A stretch of 64,000 nucleotides of DNA from Emydura subglobosa (taxonomy: Eukaryota > Chordata > Testudines > Chelidae): NCBI GenBank assembly GCA_007922225.1, contig ML679961.1:74288652-74352651 (forward strand). Direction: 5' to 3'. Shown here in pieces: positions 13,380 to 23,500 of the stretch. The notes beneath the pieces are model-generated. The model made no database searches. It had not been told where the DNA came from and saw only the letters and a program-made list of their open reading frames with translations. The position numbers were made by a program, and so were the translations under genes. Every line of letters starts with the position of its first letter. Within the stretch, counting starts at the first letter, position 1.

Positions 13380-13454
13380 TCTGGAATAAATCCTCTAGAG
13401 TCAGTATAGGTACTTAAATTTACACCAGCATAACTGATATCAGAATCTGGCCCA
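13380..13454. repeat. Palindromic repeat fragment (one end)
   Basis: The right end TTTACACCAGCATAACTGATATCAGAATCTGGCCC resembles the end of the element at 5363-5446 (GATCAGAATCAGGCCC). The left arm is decayed beyond confident pairing. Confidence 0.45.
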
Positions 13455-13564
13455 TAAGACCCAATGGTACCAAACTGAAATAAAATCTAATTGGTGGTGT
13501 GCTAATAGCTTGTATTTGGCTTCTATCACCTGCAAGGCCCACATGCCTACAACCATATTTGTAC

Positions 13565-13841
13565 TACATACTTACTTTGGTATAACTTCGTCCCTCGGGA
13601 ATGTGAAAATCTGATGTAGTTATATGTTTTCCCTCCTCCCTCCCCCCCACGTACATAGTGCTATGTTGTCAGAAGAGCTTCACCCACCAACATAGCACTC
13701 CCCCTTGCAGAGGTGGAGTTAGTAAGTTATTGATAGATCTTTCCCATTGGCTTAAAGCGTCTTCACAAGAAGCATTACAGTGATGCAGCTGCATTAGTGG
13801 TGCTGCACCAGTGACAGTTTTTAGCGTAGACCTGCCCTAAG
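13565..13841. mobile_element. Decayed compound foldback MITE
   Basis: The element contains a perfect 12-base inverted pair, AGTGCTATGTTG (13657-13668) and CAACATAGCACT (13688-13699), plus a looser pair on the left (GGTATAACTTCGTCCCTCGG against GATGTAGTTATA). It ends with GCGTAGACCTGCCCTAAG, a terminus also seen at about 30418-30437. I recognise the layout, several hairpins in series ending GTGTAGAC..GCCCTAA, as an abundant sauropsid non-autonomous element. The left terminus is not recognisable. Confidence 0.55.
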
Positions 13842-14432
13842 ATACATAGGAATGAGCTGAGAGACATAAAAATGAGCTGCTTTCATGCAGCTGCATTATC
13901 AACTGCCACATCGACCACCAGGGAGCCTGATGACCAGCTGCAGAGATGATTAACACAACCTGAACAAGATGACTTTCAGGAGGGAGGTGCAGGCAGAAGA
14001 TGAGCTGGGGTCTTGTGTGTCATTGTCAATTTACCTTGTATAGTGTTAGGCCACACAGAAAAGTGGATTAAGGGACTCTGCCATCAACAAACACTCTGGC
14101 AAATCCACATCATGTCAGCAATTTCTCTCCTCATCTGAGCTGAAAATAAAGGGATTGATGGGAAATCAATAGAGCTCAATTGTCATATGCAGTAGCTGGG
14201 TAATAGCGGCATTTAAGGGTCAAGCTATTTGTGATAGCCCACAGCTTCTTGCAAAGTACAGAGTAGCTTTCTGAAAATGAATTCTGATTGTCTCTTGGGT
14301 TTGGCAATTAGCCTGTTCTTTTGCTGTTGATCCCCAAATAAGGAAGGATCGAGGATATCTATAGCTGGGGTATGCTGAATTAACTTCACTGTAAGTGTGT
14401 TCATCCACAGGATTCTCCGTCCATTTCTATGT

Positions 14433-14533
14433 ACCTGAAGAAGAGCTCTGTGTAGCTCGAAAGCTTGTTTTTTTTTACCAACAGAAGTTGGTCCAATAAA
14501 AAAGATATTACCTCACCCATGTTGTCTCTATGT
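14433..14533 (+). mobile_element. 3' end of a Penelope-like repeat, copy 1
   Basis: The signature runs CCTGAAGAAGAGCTCTGTG, then CGAAAGCTTG, an interrupted T-run, CCAACAGAAGTTGGTCCAAT and AAAGATATTACCTCACCCA. The same sequence is found in antisense at 22440 and 29001. An inner palindrome (CCAACAGAAGTTGG) may form a hairpin in the transcript. Only the 3' untranslated portion is present. The Penelope-like assignment comes from memory of longer relatives and from the coding remnant in the 22440 copy. Confidence 0.6.
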
Positions 14534-14566
14534 AACTGAGGCATTTCCAATGTATTGTCTATTTCA

Positions 14567-15179
14567 TAGAATCATAGAGTTGGAAGGTCATCTAGTCCAA
14601 CCCCCTGCTCAAAGCAGGACTAACCAGGACTAACCTCAGCTAAATAATCCCAGCCAGGGCTTTGTCAAGCTGCAGCTTAAAAACCTCTAAAGATGGAAAT
14701 TCCATCACCTCTCTAGGTAACCCATTCCAGTGCTTCACCACCCTCCTAGTGAAAAACTTTTTTCTAATGTCCAACCTAGACCTCCCCCACTGCAACTTGA
14801 GACCGTTGCTCCTTGTTCTGTCATCTGCTACCACTGAGAGCAGCCTAGCTCCATCCTCCCTGGAACCCCCTTTCAGATAGTTAAAGGCTGCTATCAAATC
14901 TCCCCTCATTCTTCTCTTCTGCAGACTAAACAAGCCGAGTTCCCTCAGCCTCTCCTCATAAGTCTTGTGCTTCAGCCCCCTAATCATTTTTGTTGCCCTC
15001 CGCTGGGCTCTCTCCAATTTGTCCACATCCTTTTTGTAGTGGGGGGCCCAAAACTGGACACAATATTCCAAATGTGGCCTCACCAATGCCGAATAGAGGG
15101 GAATAATCACTTCCCTGGATCTGCTGTCAATGCTCCTACTAATGCAGCCCAATATGCTATTAGCCTTCTTGGCAACCAG
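14567..15179 (-). mobile_element. 5'-truncated CR1 LINE, copy 1
   Basis: Read on the minus strand, the element ends in the CR1 octamer tail (CATAGAATCATAGAG on the plus strand at 14567). Upstream of the tail lies the conserved 3' segment (TTGGAAGG..TCATCTAGTCCAACCCCCTGCTC), and before that the end of ORF2. It is cut off at the 5' side at about 15179, inside the codons for VAKKANSI, which is typical of CR1 insertions that stop reverse transcription early. A small direct duplication (CAGGACTAAC) occurs in the 3' segment. Confidence 0.9.
14640..15179 (-). pseudogene. CR1 ORF2 C-terminal fragment
   Basis: This is an open frame of about 180 codons for the C-terminal part of the CR1 ORF2 protein, downstream of the reverse transcriptase catalytic boxes. 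Recognisable blocks in order are [65 protein letters not shown] and [10 protein letters not shown]. It ends at a TAA at 14640-14642. The fragment has no initiation context of its own: the open frame extends upstream to 15227 only by reading into flanking non-CR1 sequence. The intact frame suggests a fairly young copy, but without the endonuclease and RT domains it cannot be functional. Confidence 0.88.
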
Positions 15180-15401
15180 GGAAATAAAAACAGACTCAAG
15201 CTCAAGTATACATGTGGGTATTTGCAAGAGGATGAACTCTTTTCTGAAGTGTATAGCATTCCTGACAAATATAGTCTCCTTTGGATTGGCATTCTTTTAA
15301 TCTTCTTTGGCATATTTTTCTCTTTCAGAGGTGCACACCTCTTTTCTTTATTTATTTAGTCAATTTAGTGTTTTTGAAAGGTAACAGCCTGACATCCTTA
15401 T

Positions 15402-15749
15402 TAGGGATGTAACAGGATAAACATTTAAACTGTGAGCAGCATTCTCACCGTTTAGCGAATTAATCAAACATTTAAACGAAAGAGGCTGAGTCGCCCAGCT
15501 GCTGCAGCTCACAGATTGTGTGCTGAGGGGAGGAGTTACTCATTCATTAACTGAGTAACTCAGTCATTCACACACAAACCATTAGCTCCCCCAGTCAATA
15601 ACTGTCCTGGTCATTAACTCTTTATCTCTCCTACTCACCAACCCATTAACTCTTTAACTCCTCCACATCACAGAAGCTCACAACATTTAACCGTTTAAAC
15701 GTTCTAACATTTAAAGGGATTGCTCATTAACCACATTTTTACATACCTA
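15402..15749. mobile_element. hAT-type MITE with 8-bp target duplication
   Basis: The left terminus TAGGGATGTAA (15402-15412) and right terminus TTACATACCTA (15739-15749) are inverted repeats with one mismatch. The identical octamer ATCCTTAT stands directly outside both ends (15394-15401 and 15750-15757). An 8-bp duplication and TAGGGATG-like ends are characteristic of hAT transposons. The 348-bp interior has no coding sequence and contains several imperfect copies of CATTAACTC(TTTA) and paired ACATTTAAAC/GTTTAAACGTT segments, so it is non-autonomous. Confidence 0.88.
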
Positions 15750-15757
15750 ATCCTTAT

Positions 15758-17443
15758 GCTGAAGTTCTCTATTTTTCAAAAGTATTGATAAGGACAGGTA
15801 GCATTGCAATGTGCCCCTACTAGTACATTTGAACCCTGATCTTTAGGATTGAGAAAGGGGTTTATTTTCCATGGCCTATTCAGTTCTTGTATTGACTTCC
15901 AAGATGCTATTGATTTTTGGTCACTATAAATCTGAGACAGGTGTAAACTGAGGGGTTAGAGATGACAGGCTTTTTTCCCCTATAACCAGTCTCATGTGCC
16001 AGTCAGCTCTTGCAAGGAGTGTATGTAGGGCTATGAAAAAAGTGAAAAATCTTACAGGCACTATGTTCTCCTTCCATTTTCCCTCAGCCATGACAGAGTT
16101 CTCAGTTTTTCTGGTTTTAGTTCTAGTTGGTGCTACTTCTGTGGGGTTTCTGTGGTATTTTTCCCATGCCATGCTCCTTTCCTTCTCAGTAGAATTTTGT
16201 TCTCTTGCAGTAGTGTCCCCACATGATGCATTTTGTCACTCACATGCTTGATGTCTCCCAGTTAAGCATTTGTCACATGCATGCTCAATCACAATTGTTG
16301 TCTGTGCTCTTCAGGTTTATACCATGCATCGTGTTAATTGCAACTGTGGCAGTAACCACACCTTATAAAAATAGGAACCTCTCATCCATGCTTTAGAGAG
16401 TCTGGAGCCCACTCACTCAGGTTCTTTCAGTTACCTCTCCAAAGAGGTCTATTTTGCTTTTCTTTAGGACACCTTTGCAGGAATATTCCCAAATCTACTC
16501 AAGCTCACAAGGGTCTTACACAAAACACAAAGTTCATTAGAGAAACTGAGAGAAAATCAAGTCAAAACAAAAGCAATGGTATAAAAAATCACTGCCTTGT
16601 GACTATGATGATCAGCTTAGTCAAATAAGGTACAAACAGACAGGTACAGAAAAGATAAATAAAAATAAAATAATATGCTCGCATCTTTATCCTGTCCTCA
16701 AAGTCTCTCTCAGGCAGTCTAAGTTCTTCTCTAAAGTATTAGTCAGCCTAGCTTCTCAGATATCCTACATCATTGCCAGCCTGTCAGTTATACTTTGGAG
16801 AACCCTCTGAAGTGGCATTAACACTTCATTAGAAGGTCCTTCCTGGTGTTCAACATGAGATGATTAATGTTTGCCCAACTACCCTAATTTGGGATGTGGA
16901 TTCATCTGGCCTTCTTCATTGTTATTTAATATATTAAATCGTACAGTAGATATTTGTTTGCAGCAAAACCTTGTAAGAGCAACCACTGCTTATGAGCAAC
17001 ACTTCCCCTGGGTGCACTTTCCCTACGGAATTGTAAACACTCCCCATAACTGCAACAGCTGCTTAGGAGGAACATAGCAAAAGGGCACGGATGTGTGACA
17101 ACTAACGATGTGTGTCTACTGTAATAGCCAGAGGACCTCAATAAGGATTGAGCTCTCTTTGTATTAGGCACAGTATAAGCATATACAATGAATGATCTTT
17201 GCCCCTAAGATGTTTCCATTTTCATTAATTATTAGCAAGAACATTTTTACTGTGTAAACAGGTTGATGTCCATCTCATATTTTTCTCTCCGTATTTGCTC
17301 ATTGTTCAGAACAAAGTTTGTATGTATTTTCTTTCTTATCGTAGCCTACATTAACATCCCCCCACAGCCCTGTACTATGCTCAGGTTGTTTCTGTCTTCT
17401 CTGGCTTCCATTGCCCTGGCTCATTATGTTTCTTGAACCAATT
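15758..17443. other. No recognisable gene or repeat
   Basis: No coding similarity or element end was identified. The sequence is mixed-composition unique DNA with frames of 60-85 codons that overlap on both strands, as expected by chance. Confidence 0.5.
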
Positions 17444-17499
17444 TCATAGATGATTAGGGTTGGAAGGAACCTCAGGGGGTTATCTAGTCCAACCTCCAA
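17444..17499 (-). mobile_element. CR1 3' tail fragment
   Basis: The plus strand reads CATAGATGATTAGGGTTGGAAGG, then CCTCAGGGGGTTATCTAGTCCAACCTCC. This is the reverse complement of the terminal 55 bp of a CR1 element, with no ORF2 left. It is a very short 5'-truncated copy. Confidence 0.8.
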
Positions 17500-18767
17500 T
17501 TTATCACGGTCTCTCCCAGAGACATTAACATAAAGGGATCAAAGCTGAAAACTTCTGCTTTTTCTGTAGTCTAACATAAATCAGTTATGAATTATTGATA
17601 TGTCTCCCAAATTGTCACACTCCTCTTTGTCATAACACTGAATCCTTAACAAACAGCCATTTTTTTCCTCCTCATTTTTTGGCAGCCATGGGAGGAAAGA
17701 ATGGATGGTATGATTGCTTATTCAGTTTCAGCCTTTAGAACCAGGCTTATGGCTGGAGTGTTTGCATCTTTAAGCAGGATTGATCTCTGTTATATCAGTG
17801 CAGCTTGTATTGAAATGGGCTTTCATTCACACCCTTCATCTTGGCGATAGCCCTTCTCCTCTAGATATCATATTGCACTTTCCTTGGTTAGGAAAGTTCT
17901 ACATCAGAGTCCCAGTTGAGATTGCCCCTGTTTTGTCCCGCTCCTCCTCAGACACAGGTAGGCTCATAAGAGGAAAGCTGCATACACAGTATGTTAATAA
18001 AACTTAACATTTGATCAAAATGACTTTGGTCTTTCCAATAGTTTAGTGCTTAAACCATCTACTTCCCCTTGAAAAGGGATAATGAACATATTTGATCTCC
18101 ATTTTATTTATTCTCTGTCTAATTTTAAAGTAGTTGAATGAGCAACAATTACAAGAGTCATATTGCAAGCAGCTGAACACAAGTACAGGAGCTTTTCATC
18201 TTGCAACTCCTTTGTCCCACTAGAGTCACTTTTTTTTTAACCAACTCACATGACAAGCAGCAAGTGCCCTAAAAATTACTCCCTCACCAATTACTGATCT
18301 GATGCTGACTCAACCCAGTTATCAGCAATGCTGAGTCATACCTTGTTAGAATCACAATCACAAGTAAAGACTCTGATTCATAAAGCAATTTGTTCATGAT
18401 TCACAGGCTCCCCACGCCTGTGGAAAAGTGACCCATCCCTGCTTCTGAATTAAGTCTTTTCATGCTCACTTTTAAACCCCCTCCTCCTGCTAAAATAAAA
18501 GTCAACTTCATTAGTCTCATTCCAACTCTTATCTGAGCTCAGATCTTCATGTGTACAGTGATTCACAAATAGCTTTTACTTTGCTGTCAATATACTTTGA
18601 GTAACAGAATTGCTCACTAATCTCCTGTGAGTTGATAAATTCCCTCCCCCTCAAGTACTTTTATTTTCCTTAAATAACTTTACAGGTATGAATTTTGAAC
18701 TCTGGGGGAAAAATGATGTTTGCTTTTATATATAGTCACATGTGCTAAATATCCCTTGGTATTGTAG

Positions 18768-18820
18768 GATGACCTCCTGAGGTCCCTTCCAACCCTAATC
18801 TTCTATGATTCTATGATTCC
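18768..18820 (+). mobile_element. CR1 3' tail fragment
   Basis: GATGACCTCCTGAGGTCCCTTCCAACCCTAAT is followed by TTCTATGATTCTATGATTC, which is the CR1 3' end with its characteristic octamer repeat (two units). Only about 50 bp is present, in the opposite orientation to the copies at 14567 and 17444. Confidence 0.85.
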
Positions 18821-19378
18821 TGGCTTTTGCAGATACACTCAATAAATCACCTTCTGCTGTGATTGTCTAGTGGCTAGTTTCTATTCTGGCTTGAATGCAA
18901 GTCAAGTCACATTCTAAATTTCTTTGGGCAGTAATGTCCTTACCAAATTACATTTAGCATTTTTTAACTGGCTATTGTTCATTTTAATACAATCATCATA
19001 AAGAATGAACACTGATTAAAATAGCGACACCCTAACACTCTCTTCACTGCACACACGAGTAAGTAGGTAGCACAGGGTGACATGCCATTAAACCCACACA
19101 GCACCCATGTGAGTTTGAGTCCTTCCCTTGGAAGCTTTCTGAGAATATGTGGTGTGCACATTTGTTCAATCTGCTGAGGAGCCAAGGACCATCACAAACC
19201 TCACCACACTCCACTCCAAGTGCAGAACACGTTTCTTTGACTTTGTGTTCTCTATTATAAAAAACATTGCAACATGCAGCATTCAAAACAAATCACTACA
19301 CTGCACATACTTCTCTCCTTGGCAGGAGGATGAGTGAAAGAAGGAACTACACATGCTAGTCTTGTTGCTTAATGCACT

Positions 19379-19438
19379 ACTGGAAGGCACTCAGATATTA
19401 TGGTGATGAGGGTGGCATAAGAATAGAATAGAATAGAA
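19379..19438 (+). mobile_element. MIR-like SINE 3' tail with (AATAG)n
   Basis: GGAAGGCACTCAGATATTATGGTGATGAGGGTGGCATAAG followed by repeated AATAG matches the 3' end of a MIR-related sauropsid SINE (..CAGATACTATGGTGATGGGGGCCATATAAG). The pentanucleotide run at about 19420-19436 would be its tail. The head is absent. Confidence 0.55.
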
Positions 19439-20095
19439 ACAGATGTGTGCACCACACACAGACACACTAACTTTGGCACAGAGGCCTGAATGATCTGAAT
19501 GAATGTAACCTGTATAGCAGGATATTGTTGTGCTTAAGGTTCTGCCTATGATTTAATTTGCACTCTAGCTTTGTTGCACGGATGTCAGTAAATATAAAAG
19601 TCAGCTTCGTATATATGACATGGTTGATTTGTTCTGTTGTTTCTTTTGTATTGACACCCTAAGCAAAATCTTTCTGTAAGTAACACCAAAGTTACCAGCA
19701 TTTAGGATATATCTGAAAATGAAAGTGATGCCATTGTGTTTAGCATGAGGACTTTTAAAGCATGATAGTTTTAAAATTGCTCCTCTTTAAAAAGATTAAT
19801 ACTGCCAGGTAGAGTGCTTTGAGTTTATTGTGCAGCTCATATGCTGCACATTTGTGGTTTTGCTTATTTGACATGGACTACAGATTGGGGTGCATGAACA
19901 AGCTGACCTTGGCTATAGATAATAGATGTTATTTCCATCATTTTAATCCGTACATCTTTGTCAGTTTATGCACCTGTTTTGCATTTCCTTTATTAAATGA
20001 CCATAGTGCAATTCTTGTTGCCTAGTATCATTTTTAAGTATATTATTCATAGAGTAACTCCTAATTGTTGGCAATTTGAACATCAAAGGAGCCAG

Positions 20096-20122
20096 TATTA
20101 GGGGATACTGTATCCCCTAATA
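20096..20122. repeat. Perfect 12-bp-arm hairpin
   Basis: TATTAGGGGATA (20096-20107), CTG, TATCCCCTAATA (20111-20122): both arms pair perfectly across a 3-base loop. No element of which it is part was recognised. Confidence 0.85.
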
Positions 20123-20257
20123 AAACGCTTTGGCCATTTTTGTGATGATGAGAACATTGCTGAGTTAGGATGAAAAACAATTTGTAAAGAATATCCCTGC
20201 ATATAGGTTATTCCAGAGTGACTATAGCCAAAAACTGTTCCTTAATCACTATGTCCT

Positions 20258-20744
20258 CAATTCAGGAAGGTATTTAGGCACCTAAACCCCAGACTTATGT
20301 GCCTGAATCTCAGTTGTGGCTTTACTGTGATCCAAAAACGCCTGTCAAACCCTGTAGGTGCCTAAAATCACATGGCACCTAAGTTTTCACGATTAAAGTT
20401 GCCTATGTTTCTGCCTCTGAGCATGCATATTGCTGCCTTCCTCTAGGCATCCAGACACCTATTTCCCTCCTAAGCCCTAGAGCAATTCATGAACCAGAAG
20501 AAGACAGGCATTTACCTGCCTAACGTGTGTGTGGGGCCTGAGCTGGTAGCCATGCTCAGAGGCCGTCTTCCAGGAGGGTTCTATTTAAAATCTTGGCTGA
20601 GGAGAACATGGTAGTGGTGGTGCCAGTGCCCACTTTCTTACTTTTAGCCCAGTGGTTAGAGCATTCTCCTGGGATGTAGGAGACACAAGTTCAGTTCTCT
20701 TTTCTCTGTCAAAGGGGAGAGAAAGCATTTGGACAGGTGGTCTC
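20258..20744. mobile_element. Left half of a large palindromic element
   Basis: The element begins near CAATTCAGGAAGGTATTTAGGCACCTAAA and includes several GGTGCCTAAA/TTAGGCACC-type segments. It ends in a tRNA-like block: TAGCCCAGTGG (about 20646-20656, close to a Pol III A box), then GGGATGTAGGAGACACAAGTTCAGTTCT (a weak B-box-like AGTTCAGTTCT). The matching right half resumes at 21831 after the LTR insertion. Related blocks occur at 22790-23330 and 45121-45580. It has no coding capacity. Confidence 0.55.
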
Positions 20745-21830
20745 TGTGACAATCTTTATCTTAAAATGATACCCTGTACCGCCACATTCACCACTTTTAT
20801 ATGGTTATTTTATATTTTGTATAAAATATGCCTTGTGAGGTATCATTTGAAAAGTCATAATTTGCTGAACATCACTGTCCTGTTAAAATGTGTGCAGCAA
20901 CTTTGTGTATGGAGTTATGAGATTTTGCTATAGGTGTGTTACTGAAATATATTGTGAGTCTGGGAAATGCCCACAGACTAGCCACTCAGAGATAACAAAA
21001 GACAGTAAACAAAGGCCTTGAATTTGAAGCTGCATGTACACACGGAAGATGCATGCAAGAATTTGCAATTTATATGGAGGACTTATTGCAGGGCACATGA
21101 GCAATGGGACTGCCTAACCCCATGATACGGCAAGGATTTTTCCAGCACGAGGAGTTGGGATATAAAAAAGGGAGAACACAACATACAAGTTATCCTCTCT
21201 CCTCCCCCATCTCAACACATGGAAGCAAGAGTGTTTGGAAGATGAAGAGAAGCACCATTGAACTAGGGAAGATATGGTCCTAAATGGAAGGTTTTCTAGT
21301 TAGAATGAACTGTAAGCTGCCTGCAGTAACTGGTAGGGTGAGATACTTGCTTGCTTCAAATTTACTTAGCTTGGTAAAGTTCAGGAGTTAGATTGTGATT
21401 TTATCATTTTATTTCTTTTTGTAACCAATTCTGACCTTTGATGCCTGTATCACTTATAATCACTTAAAATCTATCTTTCTATAGTTAAGAAACTAGTTTT
21501 AATATTTTATCTAAACCAGTGAGTTTTGACTGAAGTGTTTGGGGAATCTCTACTTAGGTTAACAAAGGCTGATGCATATCCATTACCCTTTAATGGAATG
21601 GCTTAATGAGTTTACACTGAACGAGGGGGTCTTGAGCTGTGCTAAGACACACATTTCTGGGGTGTAAGGCTAGGACTGAGGGATATGCAGGTGTTGCCCT
21701 GTATTAGTTCATGAATAGCTGGAAGAGTAGTCATGTAACTTTGCTGGGTGTGCCTCTACATGCTAATGACTGTGTGAGCAGGGCCTGGAGAGGCTGGTTT
21801 TCATTAGCAGAGCAGTGTAAGAAACACCCA
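20745..21830 (+). mobile_element. Solo LTR of an endogenous retrovirus-like element
   Basis: The 1,086-bp sequence begins TGTGACAATC, ends GAAACACCCA, and is flanked by identical GTCTC pentamers (20740-20744 and 21831-21835). The TG...CA ends and 5-bp target duplication fit an LTR. Removing it restores continuity of the palindromic host repeat (..GGTGGTCTC/CCACCTCTGAGG). A TATA box (GATATAAAAAAGG, about 21159-21171) supports the plus orientation. The expected AATAAA appears decayed (GTTAAGAAACT near 21485). No internal gag, pol or env-like sequence exists, so it is a solo LTR left by recombination. A 5-bp duplication is seen for ERVL-class and Gypsy-type elements, and I cannot choose between them. 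Confidence 0.8.
21159..21171 (+). promoter_or_regulatory. LTR TATA box
   Basis: GATATAAAAAAGG lies about 415 bp into the LTR, at a position suitable for the U3/R junction. Promoter activity is inferred from the motif and LTR context only. Confidence 0.5.
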
Positions 21831-21835
21831 GTCTC

Positions 21836-22020
21836 CCACCTCTGAGGAGCCAGGGTAAGGGTACTCCTACCACTGTGCCATGGGATATTCTGATGTGGAG
21901 CTCCCTTAAACTCTCCTGTTGAAGCTGTTCCACTGTGGAATAAATAATTAAATGGTCGGAGCAGGGGGACTGAAGTCTGGATCCCCTCTCAGGTAGATGT
22001 CCTTACCACTGGCCTACAAA
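21836..22020. mobile_element. Right half of the palindromic element split by the LTR
   Basis: On the minus strand the block near 21870-21886 reads TGGCACAGTGG, again an A-box-like start. A second such start (TAGGCCAGTGG) occurs on the minus strand near 22007-22017. Between them lies CTCTCCTGTTGAAGCTGTTCCACTGTGGAATAAATAATTAAAT, which I recognise from a dispersed sauropsid repeat. The right end is lost near the assembly gap. Confidence 0.5.
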
Positions 22021-22064
22021 CTAATTATCATACTTTCTACCCCACCATCCACCCCCTCCCCCCC

Positions 22065-22164
22065 NNNNNNNNNNNNNNNNNNNNNNNNNNNNNNNNNNNN
22101 NNNNNNNNNNNNNNNNNNNNNNNNNNNNNNNNNNNNNNNNNNNNNNNNNNNNNNNNNNNNNNNN
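22065..22164. other. Assembly gap of 100 N
   Basis: Exactly 100 unknown bases lie between a C-rich run (..CCACCCCCTCCCCCCC) and a (AC)n run. The round size suggests a placeholder of unknown true length, with a simple repeat as the cause of the break. Confidence 0.97.
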
Positions 22165-22439
22165 ACACACACACACACATGAACTTGTTAGTTCAGTAAT
22201 TAGCCTTATTTTCAAAAGTGGGGAGTACACAGCAGCTATCATTAACCTTCACTGAGGCCTACTTTTCTATCAACATAAACCTGCTCAATTATGTCCACCA
22301 TTTGGGTGAAAAGCACCTCTGTACTTTAGAAGTAGACAGACTTTTGGGTTGGCCCTTTGCACAGGGATGAATGTCATTCTTAGGGTTAGATCCTAAGGAG
22401 ACTGATACCCAGTGTTGCAATGCCTAACTTTTAGGTGGA

Positions 22440-22775
22440 CTAGGTGAGTGAGGTAATATCTTTTATTGGACCAATTTCTGCTGTGAGAGAGAGAAGCTTT
22501 CAAGTCACACAGAGCTCTTCTTCAGGTCTGAGAAACATGTTCCCAGAATCACAGCAAAATGCAAGGTGGAACAGATTGTTTAGCATAAGGAGTTAACACA
22601 TATTGTAAGGGACCACTGAAGGTAGAGTGGCCCATTGACACTCCTGTAGTCAAAGGACAAAAATAGAGGGTTAATAGGTTACAGATTGTTGTAATAATCC
22701 ATAAATCCAGTTTTGTCTGTTCAGTCTATGATTTTTAGTGTCTAGAAAAGTAAACTTTTAAGTGCTCTGCCACCT
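22440..22775 (-). mobile_element. Penelope-like repeat, copy 2, with coding remnant
   Basis: On the plus strand it starts GTGAGTGAGGTAATATC and continues through TTTATTGGACCAATTTCTG and GCTTTCAAGTCACACAGAGCTCTTC. It then follows the longer segment shared with copy 3: AACAGATTGTTTAGCATAAG..GTTAACACATATT..GTGGCCCATTGACAC. At 22707-22746 the minus strand translates as LDTKNHRLNRQN, the tail of an ORF, after a shifted EHLKVYF. I recall this as the C-terminal end of a Penelope-like (RT plus GIY-YIG) protein, but neither domain is in this window. Confidence 0.6.
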
Positions 22776-22789
22776 AATGTAATCCACAG

Positions 22790-23330
22790 CCCTGAATCAG
22801 GTGCCCTGGCTCCTCATACAATGTATGAGGAGAACTAGGCACCCAAGAGTGGGATTTGCAAAAGCTGGAATATTTAATATGGGCTATTTAAGCTAGCCAA
22901 TAGGAAATGCTAACGACAAAGGAAAAAGTAAGCTCTGTCCCTCAAATGGGTTAGGCATTTAATGGGAGGCACCTCTCTCTGCTTAGGATTCACGGCCATG
23001 AACTTTCTCCTGGACTTAGGCACCTGAACCAGGTCAGTCCTTTCTTGTACAAAAACAAGGAATAGGTGGTAGTGGTGATGGAACAGCTTCAACAGAAGAG
23101 ATTGAGAAAGTCCTTCCACCTCTCCCTCGAACAACCAATAAGATGGGGCACTCACCTTGGAGCGGGGAGACACAGGTTCAATTTTCTCCTCATCAGGCAC
23201 AGTAGGGATTTGAAGTTGGGTTTCCTACTTCCTGGATGAGTGCCCTGGATATTTGATATGGTGGGGAGCACCACCTCCTCATCTTGTGTTTTGTTTGGTG
23301 CCCTTTCTGGTACACCTTACTGGATTGGCC
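22790..23330. mobile_element. Second copy of the tRNA-like palindromic repeat
   Basis: The piece contains a GGTGCC..GGCACC hairpin at 22800-22843, an inner ACTTAGGCACCTGAACC segment, and ATGGGGCACTCACCTTGGAGCGGGGAGACACAGGTTCAATTTTC with a B-box-like GGTTCAATTTT (about 23174-23184). The pieces occur in the same order as in the 20258-22020 element. Limits are uncertain. Confidence 0.45.
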
Positions 23331-23500
23331 CCCATAGGCAAAAGATAGAGGAACATCTAGTCTGAGGATCCTAACAGGGCTTAGGTATAAACTGAGTGCT
23401 GGGCTGCAGGACTGAGCTGGGTTTGCCCATGCTTACCAGCAGAAATTTAGGCTTCTAGAAAATTTAGGCTTAAATACCTTTGTCGATCTATCCCTTAGAT

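Noticed and set aside
20641..20715. Possible tRNA gene (TAGCCCAGTGG..AGTTCAGTTCT)
   Set aside because: No cloverleaf could be formed, the acceptor stem is missing and the B box is weak. The same block recurs within repeats in the window, so it is a repeat component.
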